Source: Callipepla californica brunnescens (taxonomy: Eukaryota; Chordata; Aves; Galliformes; Odontophoridae). From it: a DNA stretch of 64,000 nt. A program made the translations under genes and the position numbers. Positions within the stretch are counted from its first letter, which is position 1. The number at the start of each line of letters is the position of its first letter. Location: the NCBI GenBank assembly GCA_023055505.1, contig JALIRH010000094.1, positions 1,117,078-1,181,077 on the forward strand, written 5' to 3'. The notes beneath the pieces are model-generated. The model ran no database searches. It saw only the letters and a program-made list of their open reading frames with translations, and was not told where the DNA came from. This document shows, one piece after another, positions 1-11,729 of this stretch.

Positions 1-2039
1 CTTATACTTTACCCAATACAAATAAAACTGAATGCCAATACTAGTTTGTAAAAATTTAACTAAAAATATGAATTGGCAATCATCTTTTGTACAGCCATAC
101 ACACTTTCTCATGGTTTTTCTACACTGCAAATTTCATCCAAAAAGAACACAGAGAAGGAAGTACCCTTCCTTCAGTTTGTTTCTCCTGCTTACTCCAGCA
201 GAACAATAGTCATAACAGTACAGCACAGACCTTATTAAAGAAAGAATAAGGTAGAGGGAGAGAAAAGAAGTACAATGCCAACTCTTCTAAATGCTTTACA
301 GATAACATACAGCAGGCCACACCAGGAAGTGTTAGCTCAAATTCACTGTCCTGGTCATCTAGCCCACTAGGAAGTAAAATCTTCATACAGTCTGTGAACA
401 TCCAAGATCATTGACAGGCTAACAGAGCTATATATCTGCATAACTCCTCTCCCTTCATGAAAATATAGACACGTCAAGAAAAAAAAATCAGACCAAAACT
501 ATATAGAAAATTCAGCAGATGTAAACTATGAGCTCATATGAGTTACAAATGTATTTTAAAATTTTAGTTACACAGAATCATAATAAAGAGTTACCCATAA
601 CCTTCATAACTGCAAAGTAAATAGTTATGGCTCAGAATTGTATTTCATTTTTTCAATCCTTTCCAAAGGAAAGTACAGTTAACACAGAAAGAAGATAGCA
701 GGTCTTATCTGATGTAGAATACCTGCAAAATGACATATTGCACCTCTTTTTTGCTCATTTCCATTTCTGTTAAGCAATGTTGTATCATTAACTTAAATAT
801 CCGCTATACATGTCTTACATGTAAGCTTAGAAAACGTCCCTGAGGTGGTATATAAGAGAAAACCTACATTAATTACAGTGAAGTAACAAAGCAGAAGATA
901 GAAATCATTTACTTGGTAGATGAACAATAAACATAGCTCCCAGTTATTTATTATATGTAGAGACAGCATCCAAAAACTGAATAACACTGGAATCTAAAGA
1001 CATGGCTCTTACCTTAAAGTGCTTAAAAACTTATTTGAAATAAGAATAACAAGCAAAAACCGAAGAAATAGTGCTACACTATCATAAAGGCTACATGTAT
1101 TACACAATGGTCACCCTATGTCTTTTCTCAGAGATCAAAAAAAGCTGAGCTACCCAGTGTAGTGCGTTTACATGGGGATGAAACAACCTTTAAAAATACT
1201 GTCAGGTATTTCCTTCCTTTACCTAACCAAGGAACACAAGTCGCAAAATGGTACAAGTACACTACACTGTATTTAGTGAATAATTACAATACAATCTTTG
1301 ATGTCCACATAGCATTGTTATGGATGCAAATGTAAGAATTGAAACAAATAAACATTAAAAGTATATAGGAAATTTACAGAGGAACTCTGAATTGCTAGAA
1401 TTTAAACCTCCAACTCTCATTAAAAAATGTACTATAACACAGAAAACTCCTTTGTTACATTCAGTTTACAATGTATTCCACCCATTATCTCTCAGTTTTG
1501 GGGAACTAATTCTAAAGGTAGAGGGGATCAACAATAAACAACTTACAGAAAAAAAAAAAAAGAAAAAAAAAGAAAAAAAAAACAATTGAAAGTACTACAC
1601 AAAACCAAGCAACTTAAGATGTACTATCCCAACTCCAGCTTGCAATTTTTTAAATGCTTCCAAAGGCAAATTACATCAAACAACATAGCATTATTTATCC
1701 ACATGCATAAAAAAGCACTGCTTTATTTGTCTTAGTGTATACAGAAAAATAATAGACATTATTAAATTACAGAATGTACAACAATGAAATTCTAATTCAT
1801 TAGTCTCATATTCGATTTTTGAAATCAAAAGCAGTGGTTCTCTAATGTATACCACTTTTTTACTGTTCTTCTCTTCTAGAATTAGTGACTGATCAATTAA
1901 CTCTCCTTCCCCTTCTACAGCTCAGAAAGAAACAGATAAGCTTTAATATCTTTTTTATCCATGGAAAGTTTCAGTGAGAGTGAAATGAAAAAACCTACAT
2001 AAAGCGACACACTCCTTTAAAGAAAAAACAGAAAAGCAA
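1..2039. other. AT-rich non-coding DNA, likely intron
   Basis: No convincing gene is seen. Open frames here are all under 70 codons and none resembles a known protein. An A-rich low-complexity run with a few G interruptions lies at about 1549-1582. Its position downstream of the minus-strand first exon at 8.6 kb makes it most likely intron 1 of that gene; this is inference. Confidence 0.5.
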
Positions 2040-3905
2040 ACAAATGAAAACAAACAGAAATCTAACTGATTCCTTCTAACTGTTCCTTTAGGAATCAGTG
2101 AGGGAAAGTCCTCAGATTTGTCCCAGAGGAATTCAGGAGGGCTCCACCAAGAAGGCATCGCAGCTGAAAGCCCAGCTGAAGTGCCCCTACAGCAGTGTAC
2201 ACACCACGGGAAATAAACAGGAGGAGATAGAAAATGCAGTGCTATTAGAAAATTATGACCTAATTGCTATCACAGAAACATGGCGGGACAAATTGCGCAA
2301 CTGGAACACTGCACTCAAGGGCTATGAGTTTTTTTAGGAGATACTGGCAGGGAAGGAGTATCAGGAGTTGCTCTCTACATTGAGAGATGGATAGACTGCA
2401 CACAGGTGCTTCTGAGAAACAGGCACAATCAGGTTGAGAACTTACAGGTTGAAATTAGGGAACAGACCAAAAAGGGACATTTGGTGGTTGCATGATCAAG
2501 GGGAGCTGTTGACAAGGCCTTCTTTCTTCAGCTACAAGAAGCAACATATTATCAGGCTTTCATCTTGATGGGGGATGTCAACCACCCAGATACATGCTGG
2601 AAAATAAACAGCAGGGTACAAACTACCCAGGAGACTCCTGGAGTCAACTCAGGACAACTTCCTGGTACCAGAAAAAAATCAACCAGAGGTGAAGCATTAC
2701 TGGACCTGATGCTCACCAGTGCAGAGGAGATAATAAAACAGGCTGAGACCGAAGGCAGACTGGGGCGTTGTGACCACACCCTTGCCAAGTCCATGAAATA
2801 TGGGTCTGGAAAAGAGCAAAGTCAGGACCCTGAACTTCAGGACAGCACAATTCTAGCTGTTTAGGGAAATACTGCATGGATCTCTTGCAAAACTGTCCTT
2901 TGGGACATAGGAACAGAACAGAGCTGGCTCCTCTTTAAGGACACAAAAGTTCTCAACCTCCTAGCATCAGAGATCATGCAGAGGAGGCAGGGAACCAGCA
3001 CGGCTGACTGAAGGCCTGATGGTCAAGCTGAGGTATAAAAAGAAAATGCACAGGCAGAGGAAGCAGGAAGTCATGGCTTGGGAGGACTACAGGGATGCCA
3101 TTCAGACACGCAGAGTTGGTATCAGGAAGGCCAAGGCACAAATGGAACTGAACATGACAAGGGAGGTGAAAAATACGAAGAGATTCTACAGGTTCATCAG
3201 TCTGAAGAGAAAGGGCAACCATCTACCCACTCTGATAAATGAGGTCCAATGAGGCCAATGACATGCATCCCACAGTCCCACGAGCTTGCTGATATGGTTG
3301 TCAAGCCACTCTCATTCATATTTGAAAAGTCATCACTATCAGGTGAAGTTCCCAGTAACTGGAAAAAGGGAAATGTCACTCCCATTTTCAATAAAGGGAG
3401 AAAGGAAAACCCAGGGATTTACAGGCCAGTGAGCCACACCTCTGTGCCTGGGAAGATCAGGGAACTCATCTTCTCAGAAGATACGTTAATTTACGTTCAA
3501 GAAAAAGTTTTCTGAGACAACAAAGCACAGGTTCACCAAAAGGAGACTGTGGCAGACCAAGATGGTAACATATCAGGGAGTGACAGCATCAGTGGACAAA
3601 GGAAGGTCTAAACATGTCATCTGCCTGGACATAAGCAAGGCAACTTTTTACACTGATAGCGAAAGAACAAGGGGGATGGTTTTAAACTAAAGAGGTGAGG
3701 TATAGGTTAGATGTTAGAAAGGCATTTTTTTACTCAGAGGTGATAAGACACTGGCACAAGTTTCCCTGAGAAGCTGTGGATGCCCGGTCCCTAGAGGCAT
3801 TCAAGGCTGGGCTGGACAGGGCTGTGGGCAGCCTGAGCTGGTGGGTGGTAGCAGGTTGTTGGACTAGATGATCTTAAGGTTTCTTCTAACCTAAGCCATT
3901 GTAGT
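2040..3905 (+). mobile_element. CR1 LINE, internally deleted, with EN and RT fragments
   Basis: A CR1 non-LTR retrotransposon in forward orientation. Pieces of the pol-like ORF2 appear in order. The endonuclease start is near 2254-2330, with a DLIAITETWRDK motif. The endonuclease core at 2565-2730 carries the MGDVNHPD motif, where active copies have GDFNHPD. A linker is at 3019-3250, and the start of the reverse transcriptase at 3290-3515 has a GNVTPIF...GIYRPVS pattern. A remnant of RT motif A (CLDISKA) lies at about 3617-3640. The sequence then jumps to the CR1 3' untranslated tail at about 3660-3905. The catalytic RT palm is missing, and stops and frameshifts separate the pieces, so the copy is dead. 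The 5' edge is uncertain because early CR1 sequence is degenerate. The same subfamily seems to recur at 37-38.7 and 45.5-47.9 kb. Confidence 0.9.
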
Positions 3906-6900
3906 AGATTTAGACTAAGTGCTAGTCCTGCAAAGCAAAGGTATAGTATTAAGAGCTTGCTATATCACAATACTTAGGAAAAAACGTAGGGAAAAAAAAA
4001 TCAGTAAGTTTCCTATTTCTATTCCTATCAAGTATCACTGTATTTCAATGAAAAAAGAAAAAAAATTTTTTTTTCTTTTTATATTTCAAATAACACAGCA
4101 CCCTCTGGTGCACGTACTATAATGAAAATAACTGAATAAATGCTAGTCATTGTTATACAAAACACACAGTTTGTAAATAAAGAAAGAAAAGAAGAAGGAG
4201 CCCCAAGTAAACTAATAATAATAACCTGCCTAAGAAGCGTTAGAAAAGAAAGAATCTAATTTATTAAAATCTTTTCTAACAGAATTACAAATGTTAAATA
4301 ATAATAATAATAAGAAGAAGAAGTCTGGCAAAATTACTTTTGTGACACAAGAATTAAGACTAAAAAAGTATGAAACTAATCTTGTATTTTTAATGTCATT
4401 CTTGTTGCAAAAAAATATAATAAATCTTAATACAAAGGTAATAACAAGTAATTTAGTGAAACAAAATGTTACATTGAGATATATTTCTTCTGCTCTTGGT
4501 CTTGCAAACAGGACAATTACTATTTGTTCACGTAGTCATGAAACACAAAATATCAAATTCAAATAGCCATACCTCCTTCACCTCCTTTAAAAGTTTGATG
4601 ATAAAATAATTTTAAAAGTATCATATGACTGTGCTATATGGAACACTTCAAAATGATACAATATGTCAACTATTTAAACACATCCAGTGACTGGGAAAAT
4701 AATTTCCTACCAAAGTAAATCTCGTTAATCACAAAAGCAGAAAACACCACCTGCTTTAGGCAGCTCTTTTGTGAACCTCTGGAAGTCTCAACACAATGCA
4801 CAAGGAATGAAAGTGACACCTGTTTAAACTAGCCATCTGTCCCTAGCAAACTAGATTCAGCTAAAATCACTGTATGTACTGCTCCTTAAATTTCCAAAAT
4901 ACGAAGTATGCATTGCATCCGTGAGCAGGATAAGTAAAAACACCGTTCCCAGAAATACAAAATTAATAATGTCAAATGTGCAGCTAACAGAAAGGCAACA
5001 ACTTCAACATTAGTTTATATAGATCAAAAGCCTCATTAATTTGTCATTCATTATCCCTAGTTAAAAAAAAAAAAAAAGCTGTTTCATCAATTATAAAAAA
5101 AAATAAAAATGTTTGCTTGACATGTTTACTTGGCAACAAACTTGATTTAAAAATAAGACTTCATCTACAAGAACACTGCAGTACCACTGAAAGTTTAATT
5201 TTCATTCTGTATTTATGATGCATTCACAACACCTCATTTCAATTGAAAACAATTGTAAAAACTTAAAAAAATAATAATAAGCTTCTAAAAGCGAGAGCAT
5301 ATCATGTAATAGTATCTACGGCTGGTAAGCTTGTGAAGACTGCATATAGTAAGTACAGAATATTTTAAGAAAACTTTTCATGAGGAGAAAGTAAAGCATG
5401 AAGACCAGAAGTGCTAGCTAGATCACCAAAGCAAACAGCAATACTAAAAGATTATTTCATTTTAGATACTTAGTACGTTTCAAGTAAAAAGAGACAAAAA
5501 AGATTAAGTCTTCCTTCTCAATGCAGAGTTTAATAAACTAAAATAAACAGTAACATTTATTTTTGCAGAGTTTTTTGATTAACAAACTACCACACAACCA
5601 ACAGACCAGGTGGAAACAAGAAACTGGATAGAACCAACAAAGCTGAACCTACTTATCAAATAAAGCTCCCTGACTTTAAACTTGGTAACAGCATTGTACC
5701 TTTAATTCCCATTTCATTTATTTTCACTGCATGATTGAAAGGGTTTCTCCACTGTACAATGTAAGCTGGCTAACAGCACAACAAAGCCTATGATCCATGA
5801 AGACTCATTAGGGTATGCTGAAACAATGTGAAACAATGTTACACAGACAGTTACACAGTCTAAGTCATGAAAATGAATGAATAAAAAATCACAAGCTACT
5901 TCATTTTCAAATGCCAGTCAACATCACAAACACAAACTATTTTGACAGCTGAGGGCATTAGGGAATCAGAACGCATAAAGATATCACCTATGACCAATAA
6001 ATATTTCAGAAAGAATAAAGAGTCAATAGCTTTACCTTTCAGGTCCCTAATATTAAGTGAGTTGATTATGGTTGCTTTATTACTTTTTCAAACAGAAGGC
6101 TTAAAGAAATGTAGCTAAGCAATATTAAAAGAAGTTTTGAGTTTTACATAAAATTGTGTACTTTAACACGACTTTTAAAAAACTTCTGAATACCTATTTG
6201 CACAGAAAAACAAAACAAAACAGAACATAAAACTTGTCTCACAGCCTCTGCGCTTTCCTTTGACACTACAGGTCTGGATGCTTGTCCTTCAAGGACAGAC
6301 CTCAACATCCACGAAGGAGGACATCCTGGGCAGGGCTGTGTCCTGTTTAAGAGGGCTACTCAGGAGAGGAATGGCACAGAGCTGACATCTTTCCAACACC
6401 AGTAAATGCATGGAACGGTTCAGTGACTGAAGAACCACACGCATAATGTAACAACAATTACATTACGATTTAAATCTGCCATATAGCTGATGTAGTAAAA
6501 TAACCTCCTGACTCCATACAGTTATATCTGACTCGATACTCACTCTGTATATTCTTAATGTATTTCAAAGTTATTTTGCAGCAGGACATACAAAACTAGC
6601 GCCTGATGGTTTCATCTTGAAGAAAATGATGACAACATAGAGGTCTTCGGTAATTACACAAATTAAAGTTATTTTAATTCACATACTTGGCTCCTGAAAT
6701 GTTAAAAACAATAAATAGGCAATCTACCTTGCCTTAAGAAGCATTAATATGAACAGAATATGTCTCATACTTAATGACCACTTTGAAAAAATTGACCCTG
6801 TCACATTCACTGGCAGTTCCAATATGAGATAGAACAACACATCCTTGTTGAAACAGTGAAGAAAAAAACTTATATTTTAAACAGAATTCCTCTAAAGATA

Positions 6901-7766
6901 TGCAAGTGGAAAAGGTGCAAAGACAATTAAGTTGTAGGATTTTTAATAATATAAAAGAAAACATCATTTTGATTACACTTTCCCTTAACAATTTAATTAA
7001 ACAAAGAAATAAGGAATTAAGTAAGTCATCAAACAAGAAAAGAAAGTGTGCCACACCAAAAGGTGATTTGACACATCAAGGAAGAGGGTGCAACTGGATA
7101 TAGACATGTTAAATGATAATTAAATTGCCAAAATGGTTACCAGAAGCATACTTTACCCTAAGAATTAAATTAAAATAATAAAAAAGTATATAATGTATGA
7201 TTTTCTGCCACCAGCAATACAAGCCCTTAGATCTTAATAAACGACTACAAAAAAAAGAAAGAAAATAGGCATTCTGGATTAAAAAAAAGAAAAAATATCA
7301 TCATCAATAGCATAATTTTTACTTCAACCTCTTGTGAGGTGAAAAGGTGCCTCTTCCTTTCTTTCCCAAGCATCCTCTTGAAATGCAGCTGCAGTAACAA
7401 AAATCACAAATCACAAAGACATTTTTAATTTCTTCCCTCTGCTGCTTAGCACACAAACTCAAAGTGACAGCAAAATGTCTCATATTTCTTTGATTGTGGA
7501 GAGTTTTAAGAAACTCAAAAGGATCCTCTCCACATGAACATAACTCACTGTGCATGAACTACACCTTCATGCACACCACACCATACTATGCTGGCAACAT
7601 AAGAGTATAGTAATAATAATAAAAATAATCCCTAGCAGAAGGACTGCAAGAATAAAAAAGCCTGCAACAATGTGCATGGGTGAGGGCACCGAATAAACAG
7701 GAAAGCACAACACAAAGAAAATGCAGTTTGCCCTAAAATCAGAAAGGACATTAATTATGAATAAAT
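3906..7766. other. AT-rich non-coding DNA, likely intron
   Basis: No gene recognised. An AAT/AAG triplet run lies at about 4297-4323 and a short A run at 5061-5076. A 15-base near-perfect palindrome (TGTCCTTCAAGGACA) lies at 6283-6297. The longest open frame (minus, 6734-7054) has biased, leucine- and phenylalanine-rich content and looks like chance. Confidence 0.5.
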
Positions 7767-8101
7767 GAAAAAAAAAAAATAAAATAAAATAAAAAAGATA
7801 GGTTTGGCTAAAAAAAAAAAAAAAAAAAAGCATGGCGAGTGACCGATCGCACACACAAGAGTCTCGCTGGAGGCTATGAAGTTGGCAAACACCTGCACCT
7901 CCGGCAGCCACACGGAGCAGAACAAGGCCCCACGCTCAGCGCAGTGCCATGGGATCCATCTCCGCCGCTTCTTTCCTCCCACCTCCACCCCCAAGGTGAT
8001 GCATTTTTGTGTGTGCGTGTGTGTGTGTTTCGTTTTGATTTTATTTTTGTTTTGGTTTTGTTTCTTTTTTTTTTTTTTTAATTATTTTTATTTTTAATTT
8101 A
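7767..8101. repeat. A-rich and T-rich tracts forming an imperfect inverted repeat
   Basis: Two A-rich runs at about 7767-7798 and 7811-7829 are followed about 200 bases later by T-rich sequence at about 8037-8101, including a run of 15 T. The tracts are roughly complementary (AAAATAAAA-type against TTTTATTTT-type). The spacer holds moderately GC-rich DNA and a short TG-rich run at about 8010-8030. It sits just inside the likely intron next to the CpG island. Confidence 0.6.
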
Positions 8102-8557
8102 AAGAACGCAATCTCAGCTCAGGTCCGAAGCCTCGTTCCCCAAAATCCCCTCGTTCCCCAACCCCTCCCCCCCCCAGCCCCATCCGCTTGAACAGGAGGC
8201 GACGGAAGACGCGTACCCACCGCATCCACGCGATTGTCCCGGCGGTCCCAGCAGCGCCTCCGTCCCCGCACGGCCGATCCCCGCTCCGCGCTCAGCCGGC
8301 CCCGCCGCGCCGTCCCCTCGGCCCCGCGGACGCCCCCATCCCGCCGCCCCCCGCCGCGCGCTCCCACACCGAGGCGGCGGGGCCGGGCGAGGGGGACCGC
8401 GACAGAGAAGGCGGCGGGGCCGGGCGAGAGACCCGCGTTCCCCCGCCGTCACTCGGCGGAGCGTCCCCAGCCCGGATGCTGCGAGGCGGGGGGGAGGCAG
8501 AAGCCGGGGAAAGGAGCGCGGAGGGAGGGCCGGCGTGCGCCCGGCGAGAGCACTCAC

Positions 8558-8780
8558 CTGGGCTGAGGCGGGCTGCTGCGCTGCTCCGGCTGTCGTTGCT
8601 GCTGGAGGCGGCTGTTGTTGTTGTTGTTGTGGGTGACGATGAGGAAGGGGGTGAGGATGGGGGTGAGGAGCAGCAGGAGGAGGAGGAGGAGCAGGAGAGG
8701 AGCGGTTGTTGTTGATGGGTAACAGTCGCCAGGACTACGGTGACTATGGCGCTTGATTCACAAGGCAACGGTTGCTATAA
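8558..8780 (-). other. Probable non-coding first exon of a minus-strand gene
   Basis: Read on the minus strand, this stretch ends with CTCAGCCCAG followed by GTGAGTGC, a close match to the vertebrate splice donor. The exon-like part contains no ATG on the minus strand across about 220 bases, as expected of a 5' untranslated exon without upstream reading frames. It is rich in CTCCTC and CAA repeats (a CAA run complementary to the GTT run at 8613-8630). An open frame crosses it but has no ATG and encodes mainly serine, threonine and proline, so I treat it as untranslated. The transcription start is not fixed; 8780 is a guess near the edge of the conserved-looking promoter block. The coding exons would lie left of the window, so the gene cannot be named. 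An alternative is a longer exon starting nearer 9340. Confidence 0.6.
8613..8630. repeat. (GTT)n microsatellite in first exon
   Basis: Six units of GTT on the plus strand, giving CAA repeats in a minus-strand transcript. It is short and lies inside the CpG island. Confidence 0.85.
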
Positions 8781-9252
8781 CTCACAAAAGGGAGAGCGAG
8801 CGAGGGAGGAGGAGGCGGCGGCCCAGTCGGAGAGGCCCGGAAAAGGCGGGGCGTGCCCTGACTGACGGCGCAGAGCCGAGCGCCTCCGGCTGCCACCGCC
8901 GGGCCGGGCACCGTCCGCAGCGGCTCCGCTCATCCGCCGGGCGCGGACTGCCCGTTAGAGGCAGGCGCTGCCGGCGGCGCAGCTCGCGGGCCGGTAAGGC
9001 TGCGGCGGTACCGGACCCGGGCGCGGGGCGTGGCCGCGCGAGGACCGTCTGACGCCACATCCGGCGGGCGGGGGTTGGAGCGCGGCCCCGGCGCGCTGCC
9101 CGCCGCGGGGGTCGTGCCGCGCCCGCTGACGGCCGCGGTTCCGCCGCTGGCGGAGGAGCGGGCGGGAGATTGCGCCCGGCGGCGGTTGCTGGCCTACCCC
9201 TGCGGCCGCCTGTCGCGGCGCCCCGCGGCTCCGTCGGGGGAAAAAACAAAAC

Positions 9253-9277
9253 ACAACAACAACAACAACAACAACAA
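9253..9277. repeat. (CAA)n microsatellite in CpG island
   Basis: About eight CAA units on the plus strand in otherwise GC-rich DNA. It lies just upstream of the possible plus-strand start at 9294. Length variation here would change the 5' leader of any plus-strand transcript. Confidence 0.9.
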
Positions 9278-9293
9278 AAAGCCGCTGCCGGCG

Positions 9294-9529
9294 ATGGGGG
9301 AGCTGCCCGGCTGCCGCCATCTTGAGGCGGGGAGGATGGTGCGGGTCCAGCCCGACGGGCTGCGGCCGTCCGGCGCGGTCGCAGGCGGACGTCTGTTTGT
9401 CGAGGCGTCGGGACGCGGTGGGGCCGAGGCCCTGAAGCGCCCTCGGTCTCCGTCCAGCCGCCTCGTCTCGGTCCCGGGCTCGAGCTGTGCGCAGCCGGTG
9501 GGGCAGGGGCGGTCGAGAGAGACGCAGCG
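9294..9529 (+). CDS. Possible divergent plus-strand first coding exon, unrecognised
   Basis: An ATG at 9294 (purine at -3, G at +4) opens a frame with a second in-frame ATG at 9336 (A at -3, G at +4). The frame stays open for 78 codons and 2 bases to a donor-like site, CAGCG then GTGAGAG, at 9529/9530. The first in-frame stop is made by the first bases of that putative intron, so the exon would end open in phase 2. The peptide begins MGELPGCRHLEAGR and is rich in Gly, Arg, Ser and Pro, with no motif I know. Long open frames are common in CpG islands, so this may be chance or a divergent non-coding RNA. No matching downstream plus-strand exon was found. Confidence 0.25.
9313..9324 (-). promoter_or_regulatory. 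YY1-type site
   Basis: The plus strand reads GCCGCCATCTTG, so the minus strand reads CAAGATGGCGGC, a full match to the known YY1 core. Such sites often lie just downstream of a start site with the ATGGCGG on the sense strand. That would favour a minus-strand start near 9340, in addition to any start near 8780. The ATG in the motif opens a minus frame to 8955 that includes a valine run from the GTT/CAA repeat; this is probably not a real protein. Confidence 0.65.
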
Positions 9530-9536
9530 GTGAGAG

Positions 9537-9998
9537 TCAGCCGTGCCAGCAACTCGCTCCTCTACTGTGCTGGGATGTGCGTTTAAGGGACGGGCGAGAT
9601 GGAGATTTGAGACCTTTTTCTGGCCTTGTACACTTCCAACGCATCCAGTGTGCCGTGCATTGTTTTTTTGTAGCCCTCGTGTAGCCCCACGTGCAGCTCT
9701 TTGCTAGCTGTTGAAGTGTCTTTGCATAGGTCCTGCAGTCTGTGGCCAGCAATGCTTGCCTGTTAGCCATGTGAAGCACGTTATTAACAGGCTCTTCCAT
9801 GTCCCTTACGATGTAGGCACAGCTTGGCAGTTGACATTTCTCATAGCATTCCTTGTAACTACCTCCTGTTTGCCTCACAAACCCTACAACTATTCCATTA
9901 CAGCTGTCCCTACAGGCTGAAATTGTCCTTACATACTGAAGTATTTTCAATCTGTGGATATTTGTACTATGATTTTCAAGGCCCTGTGTAACTATCAT
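9537..9998 (-). other. 153-codon open frame of unknown nature
   Basis: A true ATG-started minus-strand frame of 153 codons, the longest outside the GC-rich core and one that mostly lies in ordinary-composition DNA. The predicted peptide is basic and has many cysteines (for example CYEKCQLPSC). I recognise no family and see no signal peptide, membrane segment or known zinc-finger spacing. It ends at the edge of the CpG island, upstream of the minus-strand exon. It could be chance, a decayed mobile element, or a short gene. Confidence 0.2.
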
Positions 9999-11729
9999 AA
10001 TTCTAAGGACTGCCTACAAAAAAATTACTGGAAAATATGAAAGCGTGCAAAAACCAAACCTCAGTCAGCAGAGAAATCAAATCTCAATCTTTGTGTCTGC
10101 GACAGCAGAACAATCAATAGTAAAATGGTGCAGATGAAATTAGGTCTTTCTACCTCTACTGGGGAATCTAATCTAAAATGCTATAGCAGTAACTACTCCA
10201 TTTGGATATTCAACCTTTGAATCTCTTGCTGGTTGAAGAGCTTACCTTCACTTACCTATGACAGTAGCCTCGTCAGTCAGAAACACTGAGATACAAGCTT
10301 AAAAAGTAATAAAAATAGACAGTGCCACTTTATATAATTCATTTGAAGGCAAGTTATATTTTAATAGATACATGTCACCCTATCTATCCAGCAAATATGA
10401 GTTATTTAGCTGGTAATGCACTTTAAGCTTGGAAGATTTGTGCTTTCATTGACTCCTCTTTTTCATGTGAAGAGTACAAAGGAATGAGGGGACTCTGAGT
10501 AACTTCAGCAAAAAATAAATAAATAAAATTGTTGCCAGAAGGATGTGACTAATTCCATGGTAATGCTTTACCAACTTTCAACTTTCATCTTATCCATGCT
10601 GGTAAAGAAAGTTTTTATTTCAAGGATTTCACTACTTGATACTATACTGTCCTTTCTCTTGTGTTAAGTTGTTGCTTGCATGCGTATTTGCTTTGCAAGA
10701 TGAACAGGGTGCCCTGTCATAAAGTTGAAGGATAAAATCTCTTGGCTGTTGGATTGCGTTCTTAAATCATATAACTTTATGTTTCCGTCCTTGTTGAAAG
10801 ATCAAATCAAAACTAGTCAGGCCTTGGCATAAATGTAAAAAATATATATACATTTGTCACTACCCTTGAGTTAATGTGTTTGTAGAATATTTAAATTATT
10901 AACATTTCAGTCTCTAAATACATAATCACTTGCTATGTCAGAAGGAGGGTCATAGCTTCTTTTGTTACTGGGAAATTGTTGAATCACTTCAATGTTTTGA
11001 CCCTTCCATCTATGAAATTTGTTTGCAGAGCTGTCTGCATTAATCAATCAAAGCCTAACAGAAACTGAACTTCTGCTTCAAAACGTTGCAAATACATACA
11101 TAGAGATTGTTCTTAGACTTCAGAATTTGAGTTTTTGGTCTTTATGAAAGTACACATCTCATCTTAATATTTGAAGAAATGACATCTTTTCTTAGCAACA
11201 GTTATATATTTCTAGATAATCAGTAGAAACATTAAAACACTTCGTACTACTACTGTAACTAATGACAGTATTAAACAGCCTTTCAAATTAAAGTATGAAA
11301 AATCTATTCATTAAAAGTGGTTATAGCACTAAAACATCGTAATTTGTATTTAGACACAAAATATGCTGTAATCCTCAAAATAATTTTATGGCTTTGCACC
11401 TGGACAAGTAGTAATCAAAAAAATTAACATTTTTTAACTGTGAATTAAAAGAAGATTAGACAGACATCACCTGTACTTTAAAAAATACCACTTTTTGCTT
11501 TCTGACTGAAAACTTCAACACTTCTACAAATAATTGATTCTATATGAAGGAATATCTAGTGAAATCTCTTATGTAGACAAAGATAACAGAAGAGATGCTT
11601 CTCCTATCATTTTTTTTTCTTCTGGTGATAGATTTTAATTACATCACTTTTTGATCTTCAGCAGAATTATATTCATATCCCTCCCATCTTCTGAGAAAAG
11701 AATACATTGAGAGTAGCTTTGGGGGGAAG
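9999..11729. other. AT-rich intergenic DNA
   Basis: No gene or clear repeat seen. Open frames are short and stops are frequent in all frames. Confidence 0.5.

Larger units (their letters stand above)
8110..9545. promoter_or_regulatory. CpG island, probable bidirectional promoter
   Basis: GC content and CpG density rise sharply near 8110 and fall near 9545, against AT-rich DNA on both sides. Sp1/KLF-like boxes are seen (GGCGGGGCGTG at 8845-8855, GGGGCGTGGC at 9025-9034), with a YY1-type site at 9313-9324. A Myb-type palindrome CAACGGTTG is at about 8766-8774. No TATA box is seen in the core. Long open frames on all six readings across the island are a by-product of few stop codons in GC-rich DNA. 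This is the only strong vertebrate promoter signature in the window. Confidence 0.9.

Noticed and set aside
2098..3515. Four plus-strand frames that could be called a gene
   Set aside because: They are pieces of CR1 ORF2 (endonuclease and start of RT), broken by stops and deletions.
8292..8768. Minus-strand 158-codon frame rich in Ser/Thr across exon 1
   Set aside because: It has no ATG; its apparent start is a TTG codon. The exon looks untranslated.
8720..8785. Possible RFX X-box from GGCAAC and GTTGC half sites
   Set aside because: The half sites face the wrong way and the spacing does not fit the X-box; the CAACGGTTG palindrome fits a Myb-type site better.
8114..9552. Long open frames in all six readings across 8.1-9.5 kb (up to 256 codons)
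   Set aside because: They are the expected effect of high GC content with few stop codons; several lack an ATG, and most encode Arg/Pro/Gly/Ala-rich sequence. Only the frame ending at a donor at 9529 was kept, at low confidence.
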